Shown: one piece after another, positions 45,851-56,477 of the stretch
How positions within the stretch are numbered: position 1 is the first letter of the stretch
How the letters are laid out: each line of letters begins with the position of its first letter
Assembly: GCA_027924585.1 (NCBI GenBank)
Contig: BSBM01000826.1
Span: 15,764,001 to 15,828,000, forward strand
DNA: 64,000 bases
From: Larix kaempferi
Lineage: Eukaryota > Streptophyta > Pinopsida > Pinales > Pinaceae
Direction: 5' to 3'
The notes under the pieces: generated by a model
The model's database searches: none
Seen by the model: the letters and a program-made list of their open reading frames with translations, nothing else
What the model was told of the DNA's origin: nothing
Program-made: the position numbers and the translations under genes

Positions 45851-46537
45851 TGTTGGAATATTATCACCATCATCATTTGTATTTGCATGCATTCTACATG
45901 CATCCAATCATCAGTATGGTAGTATCCCCAGCACCTTGAGCTTATTTTCATCCCCCTAGAGCCTATTTTTAGCCATCAGCAGTCGTCCTACCTACCCAAT
46001 GTGTCTTGTTTTCATCATCTGTATTGCAAATGCGCCCTACTACACCCTCTTGGATTCCAACAGTCAGTTATTGCATTGATTTCCCAGTTCATGCATTTAT
46101 TGCTCAATTTAACTGCTTGTAGCTTCCAGTTGTCTATATCAGAGTGCCACTTGACTACTGACAGTCCTCATGCACCCTCCTTGGAGTCTCCTTCCCTACA
46201 TTTGTGCTCACATGGTTTAGCTAGACTCATTTAGACTCACATTGACTGAAATTTGACTATTTGTGACTACTACCAGTGATTGGGTGATGTCTCCTATGCT
46301 TTCCAAGCCACACCTTAAGGAGAATTCGAATCACCTTTGAGGCATTCGAATTCATTCTATTGTACTCTCACATTTTTTCCATCTTACAGTTGATGAACAT
46401 GATTACAACAGTTTTCCACATTCTTTGAGTTTCATGTGTGAATATTGATTCAATTCTTCTTCTTCTTCTCTGCAATTCTATGAGTGAATTTGTGAGGTTT
46501 GTTCAAGCTGAGTGATCTACACCCGTAGAATATCACA
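45851..46537 (+). repeat. 5' LTR of element F (687 bp)
   Basis: TGTTGGAATATT...GAATATCACA, directly followed by the PBS. Closely matched by 49627-50228. Confidence 0.9.
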
Positions 46538-46549
46538 TGGTATCATAGC
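46538..46549 (+). other. Primer-binding site of element F
   Basis: TGGTATCATAGC, one mismatch from the initiator-Met type TGGTATCAGAGC, adjacent to the LTR. Confidence 0.9.
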
Positions 46550-46789
46550 TTGATACGACTATTTTAATTGCAGCTATTGTAGCAGTTTATTGAACAATTT
46601 TTTTTCAGTAGAGCACCAGAAGCCTCTGGATTTCCACATAAAATCCTGGTGCCATTGCATTGAATTCACTGGAGAAATCTAGTGAGGTCTATCCAGGTGT
46701 GAATGATCCAGCCACATGTGCTCACTATCCTAAAGCAGATTTCTTTAGACCCTACGGCAAATATCCATCAAAATTTGCTTGTTTTATTG

Positions 46790-47640
46790 CAGGTTATTCC
46801 ATCTTCAGCATACTCTAATTCAGCAGCTACTACGGATCCAAAGCTCACCTCCTTCAACTCTTTCTAATGGAAGGCAAAGATGAACATCTTCATGAAATCT
46901 AAAATCCTTTCTAGAGTGTTGAATGGTTTTGCAGTTGATCCCATTGGATCAGTTGAGAAATCCAAGTATCTTGATAAACTTGATGAAGCAATTGGACTGC
47001 TACTCCTCAATATTTTCGATGATCTACATTTTCATGTCATTGATCTCAAGACTCCTAAAGAAGTTTGGGACAAGATCGAATCATTGTTTGGGAATAAAGA
47101 TGATTTGAAGGGTCACCAATTGGAAAATGAGCTTATCTCTCTAAGCCCCAGTAGTTTCAGCTCAATCAATGAGTTCTTCACCAAGTTCAAAAATCTGATT
47201 TCACAGTTGAAGTCATATGGAATAGAGAAAGAAGAGAAGCAGCTTATCCTTTCCATTCTCTCAAAATTGGGGGTTGATTACTCAATATTTCTCTCCACCT
47301 TCCATACAACGAATCTATCCATTCCAAATTGGAAGACTCCCACTCTTGAAGCCTTCATACTGTCTCTCTCAAAAGAGCAAGACAAACTAGTGCACTTGGG
47401 AGTGATCAAACCAAGGATAGATTCAGCTCTTCAAGCAACAGAAGGGAAGAGTGTGAATGCCAAAGGAAAGCAAAAATTTAAAGAGAGAAATTCAAATGAT
47501 CATAAGCCAAGAGAGGCTCCCTATCAATCAGAAGGGGCTTTGAATTCTAAGAGAGGCAAGCAATCTCAAAAGTAGAAGAGAAAATGCCCCTATTGCAACA
47601 GGGGCTTCCATCATGAGAGTGCTTGTATGAAGAAAACAAT
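46790..47640 (+). pseudogene. Element F: copia gag with CCHC knuckle
   Basis: Typical UBN2-like copia gag: FNSF-stop-WKAKMNIFMKS near 46855-46900, KEVWDKIESLFGNKDDLKGH, FFTKFKNLISQLKSYGIE, LSKLGVDYSIFLSTFH. The longest open part is 46880-47575. After a TAG at 47573 the same frame continues into an intact knuckle CPYCNRGFHHESAC (47587-47628). The true start lies upstream of 46880, before the TAA near 46866. Confidence 0.85.
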
Positions 47641-49518
47641 AGATCTGATGGCACAGCTACTGGAAAAGAACAACCTTCCAGTACCAGTGAATGCCAAAAG
47701 AAATGTTGATCCAAAATATGAGGACAAGGAGAGGTTCCATGCTCTCATGGTTGGTACTTCCAATTATTCCTCCTTCATCATTTATTTTGAAGCATCAAGG
47801 CACATGTCTGGTCACAAGAATCTCTTCTCTGATTTTGAATCCACAGTAGGCCCTTCAATCTTTATGGGAAATGATTATGAGGTCTCCTCTGAGGGGATTG
47901 GAAGGATCAACATTGAGCATGGGTATTTCAGTGATGTACTCTATTTTCCTACTCTTGCAACAAATCTACTTTCTGTCTACCAAATGACTCATACAGGAGT
48001 ACCCAAGAAGGTCATCTTCACTCCTAATGAGGTTGATATCCAAGAGATCTCCACTGGAAAAATCATAGAAAAAAGTATTACTGATCACAATTCGAAACTC
48101 TATGAGTTTTCTCACTTCCTACCTTACTCAAAGTCAAATGCATTGCTCACACATGCAAATGAAGAAAGTAGAATATGGCATGAAATATTTGGGCACCTAA
48201 ACTACAAGTACTTTCAAGACATGCACAATCAGGAAATGATTGAAGGTCTACCCGAGATCAAGTTTTCCAAAGGCACCTGTAAAGGTTGTCTGATGGGCAA
48301 GCATCCAGAGCATAAGTTGGAGAAAGGGACGGCGAGGAGATCCTCTCAACCTCTTGATCTTATTCACATTGATGTTTCAGGGCCACTTCCAGATCTATCT
48401 TTGAACAAAGCAAGGTATATATTAACTTTCATTTATAACTATTCTAGATTCAGTTGGGTGTACTTTCTCAAAATAAAATATGAATTTTTTATATATTTCA
48501 AGTTCTTTAAAGCTTTTGTTGAAAGGTTCTCTGACAAAAATTTCAAGGCCCTCCGCACTGATAATGGAGGAGAGTATGTGAAGGGTGAGTTCCAAACCTT
48601 TTGTGTAGATGAATGTATAGAGATGCAGCATATTGTTCCCTACACACCACAACACAATGGTGTTGCAGAGAGAAAGAATAGAACCTTAAAGGAGATGGAA
48701 ACCTGTATGCTAGAGTCTAAAGGATTGCGTCCTAGTCTTTGGGCAAGGGCCATCAACTGTGATGCTTACATTCAGAATAGAGTCCCTCACAAAGGACTGA
48801 AAGGGATGACTCCTTTCGAAGCATGGATGGGTTACAAACCTGATGTATCTCATCTCAGAGTGTTTGGATCTAGATCTTGGGATCGAATTCCAACAAGAAA
48901 AGGAGATCCCTAGATTCTCATAGCAGAGAGTGTATACTGGTGGGTTATGCACTAATTGCAAAGGCCTACAAACTTATTGAACCTTATACTATGCAAACAT
49001 TCCTTGAAAGGAGTGTTCAGTTTGAGGAATGGCCTCTACATGCTGCCCATCATGTTGAGCAAAGTTGTTTTCCTACCACACCACTATTGCTTGATGAGAA
49101 AGAGAGCGAAGCTTCACCTTATGATAGTTCAGATCCAGATTCTGAAAGTGACAGTGATGAAGTGCGAATGCTAGATCCATATCCAGAAGAACCTAAAGAT
49201 CTAGCAACCGATAGTGAAGATGAGCGAATGTTAGATCTAGATCCACAAGAACCTAAAGATCTAGCACCTGATAGTGAAGATGAGTGAATGGTTCATCCAG
49301 ATCTACAACCTGATGATCCTCCTCTTCTGAGATGGGCAGCCACAACTCTTAGATCTGTTGGTGATCTTGTTGGTGATCCACTTGATCCAAGGAGAACGAG
49401 ATCTTATTTTCATAATGGAAGGTTTCATCCTTCTTGCATTGATCATTCACACATTGATCCATTTCTTGTCGATCGATCCTTTCTCGGTAAGGAAGGTCAC
49501 TTGCTCCTTCTGGGTTGA
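47627..49518 (+). pseudogene. Element F: protease, integrase and acidic tail; RT/RNH absent
   Basis: 428-codon frame to 48913. Protease: IIYFEASRHMSGH, where copia has DSGATRHM, so the catalytic Asp is lost. Pre-integrase HHCC: RIWHEIFGHLNYKY, GTCKGCLMGKHPEH. DDE core: LIHIDVSGPLPD, LRTDNGGEYVKGEF and PQHNGVAERKNRTLKEM (D, D, E all present). After a shift at 48880-48913 the second frame holds RECILVGYALIAKAYKLIEP and a Glu/Asp-rich tail with a repeated EERMLD-P-EEPKDLA unit. The tail ends at 49518 without any RT motif; only about 100 bp separate it from the PPT. Confidence 0.88.
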
Positions 49519-49617
49519 GTGATGCCATGCTACATTAGCATCTTACAGTCTATTTTTGGGGTGGTATTTCTTCTCACTGGGCCCTACTTTTTCAGTTACT
49601 TCCTCATAATCTGGCTT

Positions 49618-49626
49618 GCAGGGGGT
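49618..49626 (+). other. Polypurine tract of element F
   Basis: Purine-rich gcagggggt just before the 3' LTR. Confidence 0.75.
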
Positions 49627-50228
49627 TGTTGGAATATTCTCACCATCATCATTTTTATTTTCATGCATGCATCTAGTCATTAGCATGGTAGTCTCCCCAT
49701 CACCTGGAGCTTATTTTCATCCCCCTAGAGCCTATTTTTATCCATCAGTAGCCCTCCTACCTACCTAGTGCACCTTGTTTTCATCATCTAGATTACAAAT
49801 GCGCCCGACTACACCCTCTTGGATTCCAACAGTCAGTTCTTGCATTGATTGCCCAATTCATGCATTTATTGATCAATTTAACTTCATGTAGCTTCCAGTT
49901 GTCTGTATCGGAGTGCCACTTGACTACTGACAGACCTCATGCGCTCTCCTTGGAGTCCCCTTCCCTACATTTGTGCTCACATGGTTTAGTTAGACTCACA
50001 TTGACTGACATTTGACTATTTGTGACTACTACCACTAATTGGGTGATGTCTCCTATGCTGTCCAAGCCACACCTTGAGAAGAATTCGAATCACCTTTGAG
50101 GAATTCGAATTCATTCTATTGTAATCTCACATTTTTTCCAGCTTACAATTAATGAACATGATTACAGAATTTTTCCACATTCTTTGAGTTTCATGTGTGA
50201 ATATTGATTCAATTCTTCTTCTTCTCCT
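49627..50228 (+). repeat. 3' LTR of element F, truncated
   Basis: Matches the 5' LTR from TGTTGGAATATT to about tcaattcttcttcttctcct. It then ends at the junction with element H, losing roughly the last 85 bp. Confidence 0.85.
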
Positions 50229-51011
50229 CTAGTAACCTGCAAGACCCATAAAATATCTAACATCTGTTGCATTCCTTAGTTTAGGCCAATCCATGATGGC
50301 TTCAATTTTCTCTAGATCTATTGAAATGCCTTCTACTGATATAATATGACCCAAATATTGTACTTTATGTTGATAGAAGTCACATTTACTCAGCTTTGCA
50401 TACAACTGGTTCTCCCTAAGGACTTGCAATACCATTCTCAAATGCTCATTATGTTCTTCTTCATTCTTTGAATACACAAGGATTTCATCCAAGAATACAA
50501 TCACAAACTTATCCAAATATTTTTTGAAGACACTATTCATGAGACACATGAATGTAGCAGGTGCATTGGTAAGACCAAATGGCACCACTGTGAATTCATA
50601 ATGGCCATACCTTGTTCTGAAATTTGTCTTATGAATCTCTTCTTCCTTAATCCTCACTTGATGGTACCCAAACCTCAAATCAATCTTTGAAAACACTCTA
50701 TATTCCTTCATTTGGTCAAACAAGTCATCAATCCTTGGCAATGGATACGTGTTCTTAACTGTCACTTTATTGAGCTTCCTGTAATCGATACATAGCCTCA
50801 ATGTCCCATCTTTCTTCTTGAAAAATAACACAGGTGCACCCCAAGAAGATACACTAGGTCTGATATATTCTTTGTCCATTAATTCTTGCAGGTGCGTATT
50901 TAATTCTACCAATTCTGGTGAGCTCATTCTATAGGGATCCTTGGAAATTGGTGCTGCCCCTGGAACAAGGTTAATGGAAAAGTCAATGTCTCTCTTGGGT
51001 GGCAGTCCCAA
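50229..51011 (-). pseudogene. Element H: reverse transcriptase, truncated
   Basis: [135 protein letters not shown]. The catalytic motif is FLDE instead of F(I/L)DD, so the second Asp of YxDD is replaced. The remainder, up to [11 protein letters not shown], is open. Upstream, a shift and stops separate it from PR. Confidence 0.92.
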
Positions 51012-51143
51012 AACTTCATCTGGGAATACATCCTAGAACTCTTGTAATAGCTGAAAGTCTTCTCACCTATGTCCTTTATCTTTTGTTGATTCTGATATAT
51101 GCACAACATATAATTGGAAACCCTTATTGTAGAACTTTCTTAG

Positions 51144-51887
51144 CTATAAGGCTGAAATATGCCTTACTGAAACATGCTTTGGAATTCCTTTTACTAACCT
51201 TGGCCTTCCTTCATCATCTAGGCATTCAAGTGATTTCTCATAACAGTACAACTTGGCTCTATGTCTTTCCAACCAATCCATGCCAATTAGGGCATCATAT
51301 GATCCTAATGGTAAGACATTTAATTCTGCATATGTGAGGAGTCCATTCAATTATATGGGGCACTCCTTCACTACTTCACTTACCTTCCTCTTGGTACATG
51401 TGGCTAATTGAACTATCCAAGCCTTACCATGATTTAATTTACCAAGAGAACAAATTTCAACTACCCTAAGAGACACATAACTATGAGTAGACCCTCGATC
51501 AATCAAAACAGAAATAGATTGCTTAGCAATCTTACCTTCAATCTCCACCACTGTTGATTGATGGTTTGCTTGGTGATCATCCAGTGTTGCATAAATCCTA
51601 GGTGTTTCCCTTGCCATATGTCCCACTGTAGTTTCTCCTTCAATGTTGTGCAAGCTCCTTGGATTTTCCTTCTGATGTGGGAAATCTTTAAGCATATGGT
51701 TTCTTTTGCATCCCCAACATTGGAGTGCCCCTTTTGGTTTCTTTTCTGTTGTTACAGCTGGATTGAATTCTCTTCTTACTTGTTGGCCCTGTGGAATATT
51801 TTTGGGATGATTTATGAATGGTGGTTTGAATCCACTTTTATTTTGTTCAAACCATCCCCTGGGCTTACCTTTCCATGTTGGATGCAT
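51144..51887 (-). pseudogene. Element H: gag C-terminus, knuckle and protease
   Basis: QCWGCKRNHMLKDFPH near 51735-51690 is a CCHC knuckle with Phe for the last Cys. Protease: KIAKQSISVLIDRGSTHSYV, with D-R-G for D-S-G. The C-terminal half of PR (LPLGSYDALIGMDWLERHRA) is in another frame at 51144-51350. Confidence 0.85.
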
Positions 51888-51920
51888 CTTTGATTTACCT
51901 TTACTCTACTCATAGCAATG

Positions 51921-52532
51921 CTATGCCATTCTAATGGCTTCATCCAAGATTTGTGTATTTACAAACTCTATTCTATCTTTGTAATTTTGTGGTAGACTAC
52001 TAAGGAAACATTGTATTTTCACTCTTTCATCCTTGATGTAGTCTACATACCTCAGCAACTCCAGAAGCTTGTGGGCATGCTCATCCATGGTATTCTGCCC
52101 TATGAACGCTTTTCTTTTGTTATCATAATACCTAACTGATAGGTACTTCTCTTGGAAGTATATCTTAAACCTTTCCCAACTGATTCTTCTTTCACTAATT
52201 CCCTTCACTTGCATGAGGTGTTCCCACCAAATTGAAGCACTTCCACTAAGGTTATATATGGAAACCCTATCCTTTTCATTCTCTGAATAGTCATGCATCT
52301 TGAAGTACTTTTTAATTCTAGGAATCCATGCTTCTGCTTCTTGACCTTCTTTGCTTTCGCCATCAAAAGTGGGAGGCCTTGCCTTCCTAAATTCACCTTG
52401 CGAGATGTCTTTGTGCTTCTTTCTTCTCTTACTCTTGCTGAAATTATGGCTTGGGCTTCCTTGGGAACCCTCAGGATCATCTAGCCTATTGGATGAATAC
52501 CTAGGAGAGGGTGTTATATGCCTTCTTCTCAT
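51921..52532 (-). pseudogene. Element H: gag
   Basis: 204-codon frame. After a basic N-terminus (KSKRRKKHKDISQGEFRKAR): PPTFDGESKEGQEAEAWIPR, KKYFKMHDYSENEKDRVSIY, SGSASIWWEHLMQVKG, ERFKIYFQEKYLSVRYYDNK, LLELLRYVDYIKDERVKIQC, FLSSLPQNYKDRIEF. Typical retrotransposon gag (retrotrans_gag type). The start may lie further upstream. Confidence 0.88.
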
Positions 52533-53124
52533 AGAAATCCTTCTAGGGCTTGGAGTCCTTCTCTTAGAATGGCCACTAGACTAACTTCCTGCATTATGTT
52601 CTTCTCGGCCTTCGTTGCTTGGATTAGACCCACCATTTATCCTCTGATGCAAGTTTGTGAGGATCTACAATATGGCCATGTTGAGTTGGTGTTGCTCTTG
52701 TGATTTCATCAACCTCTCGTTGAAGCTTACCATGGTCTCAGCTAAGTTTGGGGGCATTACTTATACCCTTATTCCATCGAACTTAGCCTTTGTATGTGCT
52801 TCTTGCACATTCTCACCCAACACATCGTCTTCTGGCTCAAACGGATCATGTGCATCGTTGAAAGTTACCGTTTTCCCTCCTTTCTGTGCGCTTCCATGTT
52901 GTATGTTTCAACGATTCACTGCTACAACCAATGTGCATAATAGAGGCATCCATTAGACATTAAAAGCATGCAATTAAACCTTAACATATCCATTCAAACC
53001 TGGAACTATTCATTTGGACAATCAATTAATCAAATAATTTCATCAAAACCACACCATGGGCGCATTTCTTGACCATAAATCCATGCACGGCTCAGCCCTA
53101 ACAGCTCCCAGTGCTGCAATTGAA
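52533..53124 (-). other. Leader or gag N-terminus of element H
   Basis: Between PBS and the conserved gag. Minus-strand fragments such as TMVSFNERLMKSQEQHQLNM around 52730-52670 look like gag N-terminal coding sequence broken by stops. No independent gene. Confidence 0.5.
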
Positions 53125-53136
53125 GCTCTGATACCA
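53125..53136 (-). other. Primer-binding site of element H (initiator-Met tRNA type)
   Basis: Plus strand gctctgatacca; three nt from the presumed LTR end at 53140. Confidence 0.88.
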
Positions 53137-53139
53137 CTT

Positions 53140-53391
53140 TATCACGTCCGCTAACCTCCCAGGTGGCCTTCAGAGGCCATGGGAGACCCTCTGATTCATT
53201 TGTTTGTTCAAATTCAACCAATTCCACACACAACCGCAATGGGCTCGGGTCCACAATCCCCATTACGATCCGTAATCCTCCTTTCCACATTTCGTAGTCT
53301 GCATGCGAGACTCGGAAATCATATTTCCAAAACCAATTCAAAATTGAATTTGTGCTTCTGACTCCCACAATCCTCATTGCGGAAGTCGGAA
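53140..53391 (-). repeat. 3' portion of the 5' LTR of element H
   Basis: On the plus strand it begins tatcacgtcc (probably mutated from tgtcacgtcc). It contains degenerate palindromic units (ccgcaatgagg, attacggatcgtaatgg on the minus strand) related to 14176-14598. It is broken at 53392-53396 by an A-family LTR. Confidence 0.6.
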
Positions 53392-53396
53392 GTTAG

Positions 53397-53962
53397 TGCT
53401 ATCGAACAATCCACTCGACCGGAGGTGAGCCGGATCTCCCTAGCTCAATGCGAGTCTAGAACAAATAGAACAGGCTACAAACACGTTTCCTATATCTACT
53501 TAAGGACCAAGTACTATATGTATTAACTCTTTGATTCTCTATCCTTTCTCCCGAATGTTGCTCCACATCCCACGGTCGCCAGATCCAAGCTGCAAGACCT
53601 GTCAAGACACAAAAAAGAGAAACGAATAAAGAGCATCTATACAATAAGTGATCTATGTAAACAATTAAGCAGGTAAACAATACAACATCATTACACATAA
53701 GAACAATATTGGTGGAAAGAATTTGTATTATTGTAAATAGAGGAGTACATGATAGAGATATAGGACTACAACCAGAGACTTAACGTAGCAGCCCTTCTCT
53801 GAACAAGCCAATTTCCATGCCCTTCCAAGGAAGCATGAATTCTCCAAGAGGTGAGTGAAGGTGTCTTAAGAGATATTTCCCCAGCATGTAAGGATGTTAG
53901 GCTTCCTCCTAAGATAGATTTCACCAGCATGTAGATACCATAGCCTTCCTCCCTTTTGGTAT
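53397..53962 (-). repeat. A-family LTR (L), 3' 566 bp, cut by element C
   Basis: The minus strand matches the LTR of A from about 14956 to its end at roughly 94% by eye. It ends TTCGATAGCA at 53397, followed on the minus strand by CTAAC, the same pentamer that precedes the 5' LTR of A. Its U3 part should lie beyond element C, outside the window. It could be A's displaced 3' LTR, a solo LTR, or part of another copy. Confidence 0.8.
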
Positions 53963-54686
53963 TGTTAACACCCAAAAAGTTCTCACTACCTCATCTCCCT
54001 CATTACATGACTCATTTGTCCATATTTCCTACCATATTTTCCTCCAAAACCTTAAAAACCCATTAAAAAGCCTCCAAAAGGCCAAAACCCCCCTTTTTTC
54101 CACAAAATAAGTTAAATTTCTCCAAAAATAGCAAAAACCCTCTGAAAAGGGAATAAATAATACAAAAAAAGAGGAAAAATAGGGAAAAAAAGGAAGCAAA
54201 AACCCTATACAGCTAACCTAAACCATATGGTGCCCAAAACCATGGGTCAGCACTCCACTACTAAAAACCTATAAATAGGTGATGGAGGCTCCCCATTTCC
54301 CATCCACAATCATCCCTATCCTTACGCTGCTAAAAATTTCCTTGAAACCCTAGCTCTCCACTTGGAGCTAATTCTTGAGAACCCTTTTGGCCCCATTTCC
54401 AAAAGACCTTTGGAAGAAGGAGAAGGAACAACACTGGAGCTTGGAAGAAACCCTCTTGGACTGCTGCAAAGGCTCCTCCAACCTCTACATCTGAGGTAAT
54501 TTTTAATATAAAAAGAGAGATCTTCACCATATTTTTATGTTTTTCTATTTATGTTAATGCTCATGCTAGGTTAAATTTCATACTATTTTACTGCTTTTAT
54601 TTACTGTTTATTGAACTGCTACTAAGGAGGCCCTTCTCCTTAGTGGGTGCTCATTTGTACAAACTAGGGTGAAAACCCTAGCTACA
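53963..54686 (+). repeat. 5' LTR of element C (724 bp)
   Basis: Starts TGTTAACACCCAAAAAGTT, ends ACCCTAGCTACA. TATA box tataaata at 54270-54277, with aaccatatggtgcccaaaac just upstream (54221-54240). Confidence 0.88.
54270..54277 (+). promoter_or_regulatory. TATA box in the LTR of element C
   Basis: tataaata, in the same context (aaaacc...ggtgatggag) as in B. Confidence 0.7.
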
Positions 54687-54691
54687 GTTTT

Positions 54692-54708
54692 TAGCAACTC
54701 CGTTAGTG
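54692..54708 (+). other. Primer-binding site of element C (decayed)
   Basis: TAGCAACTCCGTTAGTG, aligned with TGGCGACTCC in B; two G-to-A changes. Confidence 0.5.
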
Positions 54709-56477
54709 TTCCTATGAATTTCTGGTTATATTTTTAAACGTTTTTAATTTTCTGCAATATTTTTCCATTTTTTCCTTTCGGCTACCGTAAACTGGGTCTT
54801 TTGTCCCCGCAGTTGCAATCCGACCGCGTCTTTCAGACTGTTACCACCGATCCGACCGCCGCTCTCAGACTGTTTCCCATGATCTACCGACAGTTTTCAG
54901 TCTGTTACCTGCAATCTGACCGTGGCTCTCAACCCGTTTCGTGCGATCCGACCGCGGCTGTTCACCCCTTTCTCGCGGTCTGCCTGCGGCTTTCAGCCAT
55001 TTTTCTGCTATCCGCCTGCGACTTTCGGCCTTTTTCCTGCAGTCTGCCTGTGGCTTTCAGCCATTTTCCTGCTATCCGCCTGCGACTTTCAGCCTTTTTC
55101 CCGCGGCTTGCTTGCGGCTTTCAGCCATTTTCCTGCTATCCACCTGTGACTTTCGGCCTTTTTCCCACAATCCACTTGCGGCTTTCAGCCATTTTCCTGC
55201 TATTCGCCTGCTACTTTTGGCCTTTTTCCCGCAGTCCACCTGCGGCTTTTAACCATTTTCCTGCTATCCTCCTGCGACTTTCGGCCTTTTCCCTGTGGTT
55301 CGCCTACGGCTTTCAGCCATTTTCCTGCTATCTTCCTGCGACTTTCGGCCTTTTTCCCGCAGTCTTCCTGCGTCTTTCAGCCATATTCCCGCAATATGCC
55401 CGCGACTGTCGACCTTTTTCCCGCGGTCCGACCGCGTAGATTTTCCATAGACCCGCGGTCTATTTTCTGCACTTTTTTCCTATTTGAACCCAATACTTTG
55501 CTGCAATATTTTTTGCACCTACACAACCATCTGTCCTATCTGCAGCCTTACTTCCCTACAACCTTTTTCTGCAGTATTATTTCTGTTCCATTTACAAATT
55601 TTTTTAAATTTCAGCATTTTAATTGAAAAGAGAAAATTTTGCATTTCAAAGTTTAATTTCTGCATTGTTATTTTTAGTTAGAAAGTTGGCCACCCTGTGG
55701 CACTTTTACTTGGGTTCATCATCTCACACGCACACACTCTGTCACCTAATTCAAGTGAGCCCTAAAATACTGCTTAACACAACCAACATTCTAACCCCGC
55801 TTGGGGAACACAAAAGAATATTGTAGTTAGGTAGGGTCGGGGGGATAGGAATCCAAATAACACCCCTCGGTCGCTTACACTTGAGACATAGTTGTTGTCC
55901 ATTAGGGAACCAAAATCCCCTAGTATTTTTTGACATGGTTTAAAACCAATTTATCGGGAAGGCCTCTCCCCTAGGAGGGTTGAAGTAGCCAGACTGGTTC
56001 CGGAAGCCTGAGTGGAATACTGCAATCCATTCAGTAACCGAAGGATACCTTTCGTAGTTCTCGATGTACTACCCATATGGGAGTACAGTGGCAATAGAAC
56101 CCAACTACAGATTCACCCAACCGAACGTGTCATGAACGGGGTATCTTAGTTGCCTTTCTTCTAAGATTGACTACCCGGTGTCCCTCCCGGTAGGGGGATA
56201 TCTTTAGCCACTTGGCTCTACTATCCATATTGTCTGACTTGGATTTCATCACCTTGTAGAGGGTATGTCTAGTTGAGTCAGAATACTATTTAGCCAGGTG
56301 TTTGCATGCTCCCTTACCTCCTTTTGGTCTAGCGATTCCACTATTTTTATTCTTTTTATTTTATTTTATTTTTCTAGGAAACCTGCTGCTTGTTGGTATT
56401 CTGACCATTTCTATTGATACTCCGCTTATTGTTGCACAGCTGTTACAGTAAGTGTTTTGAGTTGGTTGTTGGCCTGA
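54709..56477 (+). other. Leader of element C with 64-bp GC array
   Basis: 54800-55440 is an array of about seven 64-bp units, each made of two related halves (cattttcctgctatccgcct / gcgactttcggcctttttcc / cgcagtccacctgcggcttt). All three frames are open for long stretches because 64 is not divisible by three; this is a repeat effect. 55680-56470 is conserved with the leaders of B and D. Confidence 0.8.

Larger units (their letters stand above)
45851..50228 (+). mobile_element. Ty1/copia element F lacking RT and RNase H
   Basis: 5' LTR 45851-46537, PBS, gag, PR, INT, acidic tail, PPT, 3' LTR truncated at 50228. No RT or RNH between INT and the 3' LTR. Inserted into element G; left flank pentamer gccat. 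On the right it is joined directly to element H. Confidence 0.9.
50229..53391 (-). mobile_element. Ty3/gypsy element H, 5' part (LTR end to RT)
   Basis: Minus strand: LTR 3' part (53391-53140), PBS, leader, gag, PR, RT, cut at 50229 within the RT/RNH junction (FMGLAGY). Chromovirus-like by RT sequence. INT and 3' end are missing from the window or deleted. Confidence 0.85.

Noticed and set aside
53030-53377. 115-codon minus-strand frame
   Set aside because: Runs across the PBS and LTR of element H, so it is not a coding gene.
54801-55439. 212-codon open frame in the leader of element C
   Set aside because: It lies entirely in the 64-bp GC array; other frames are also open, and D and A have unrelated arrays at this place. 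A repeat artefact.
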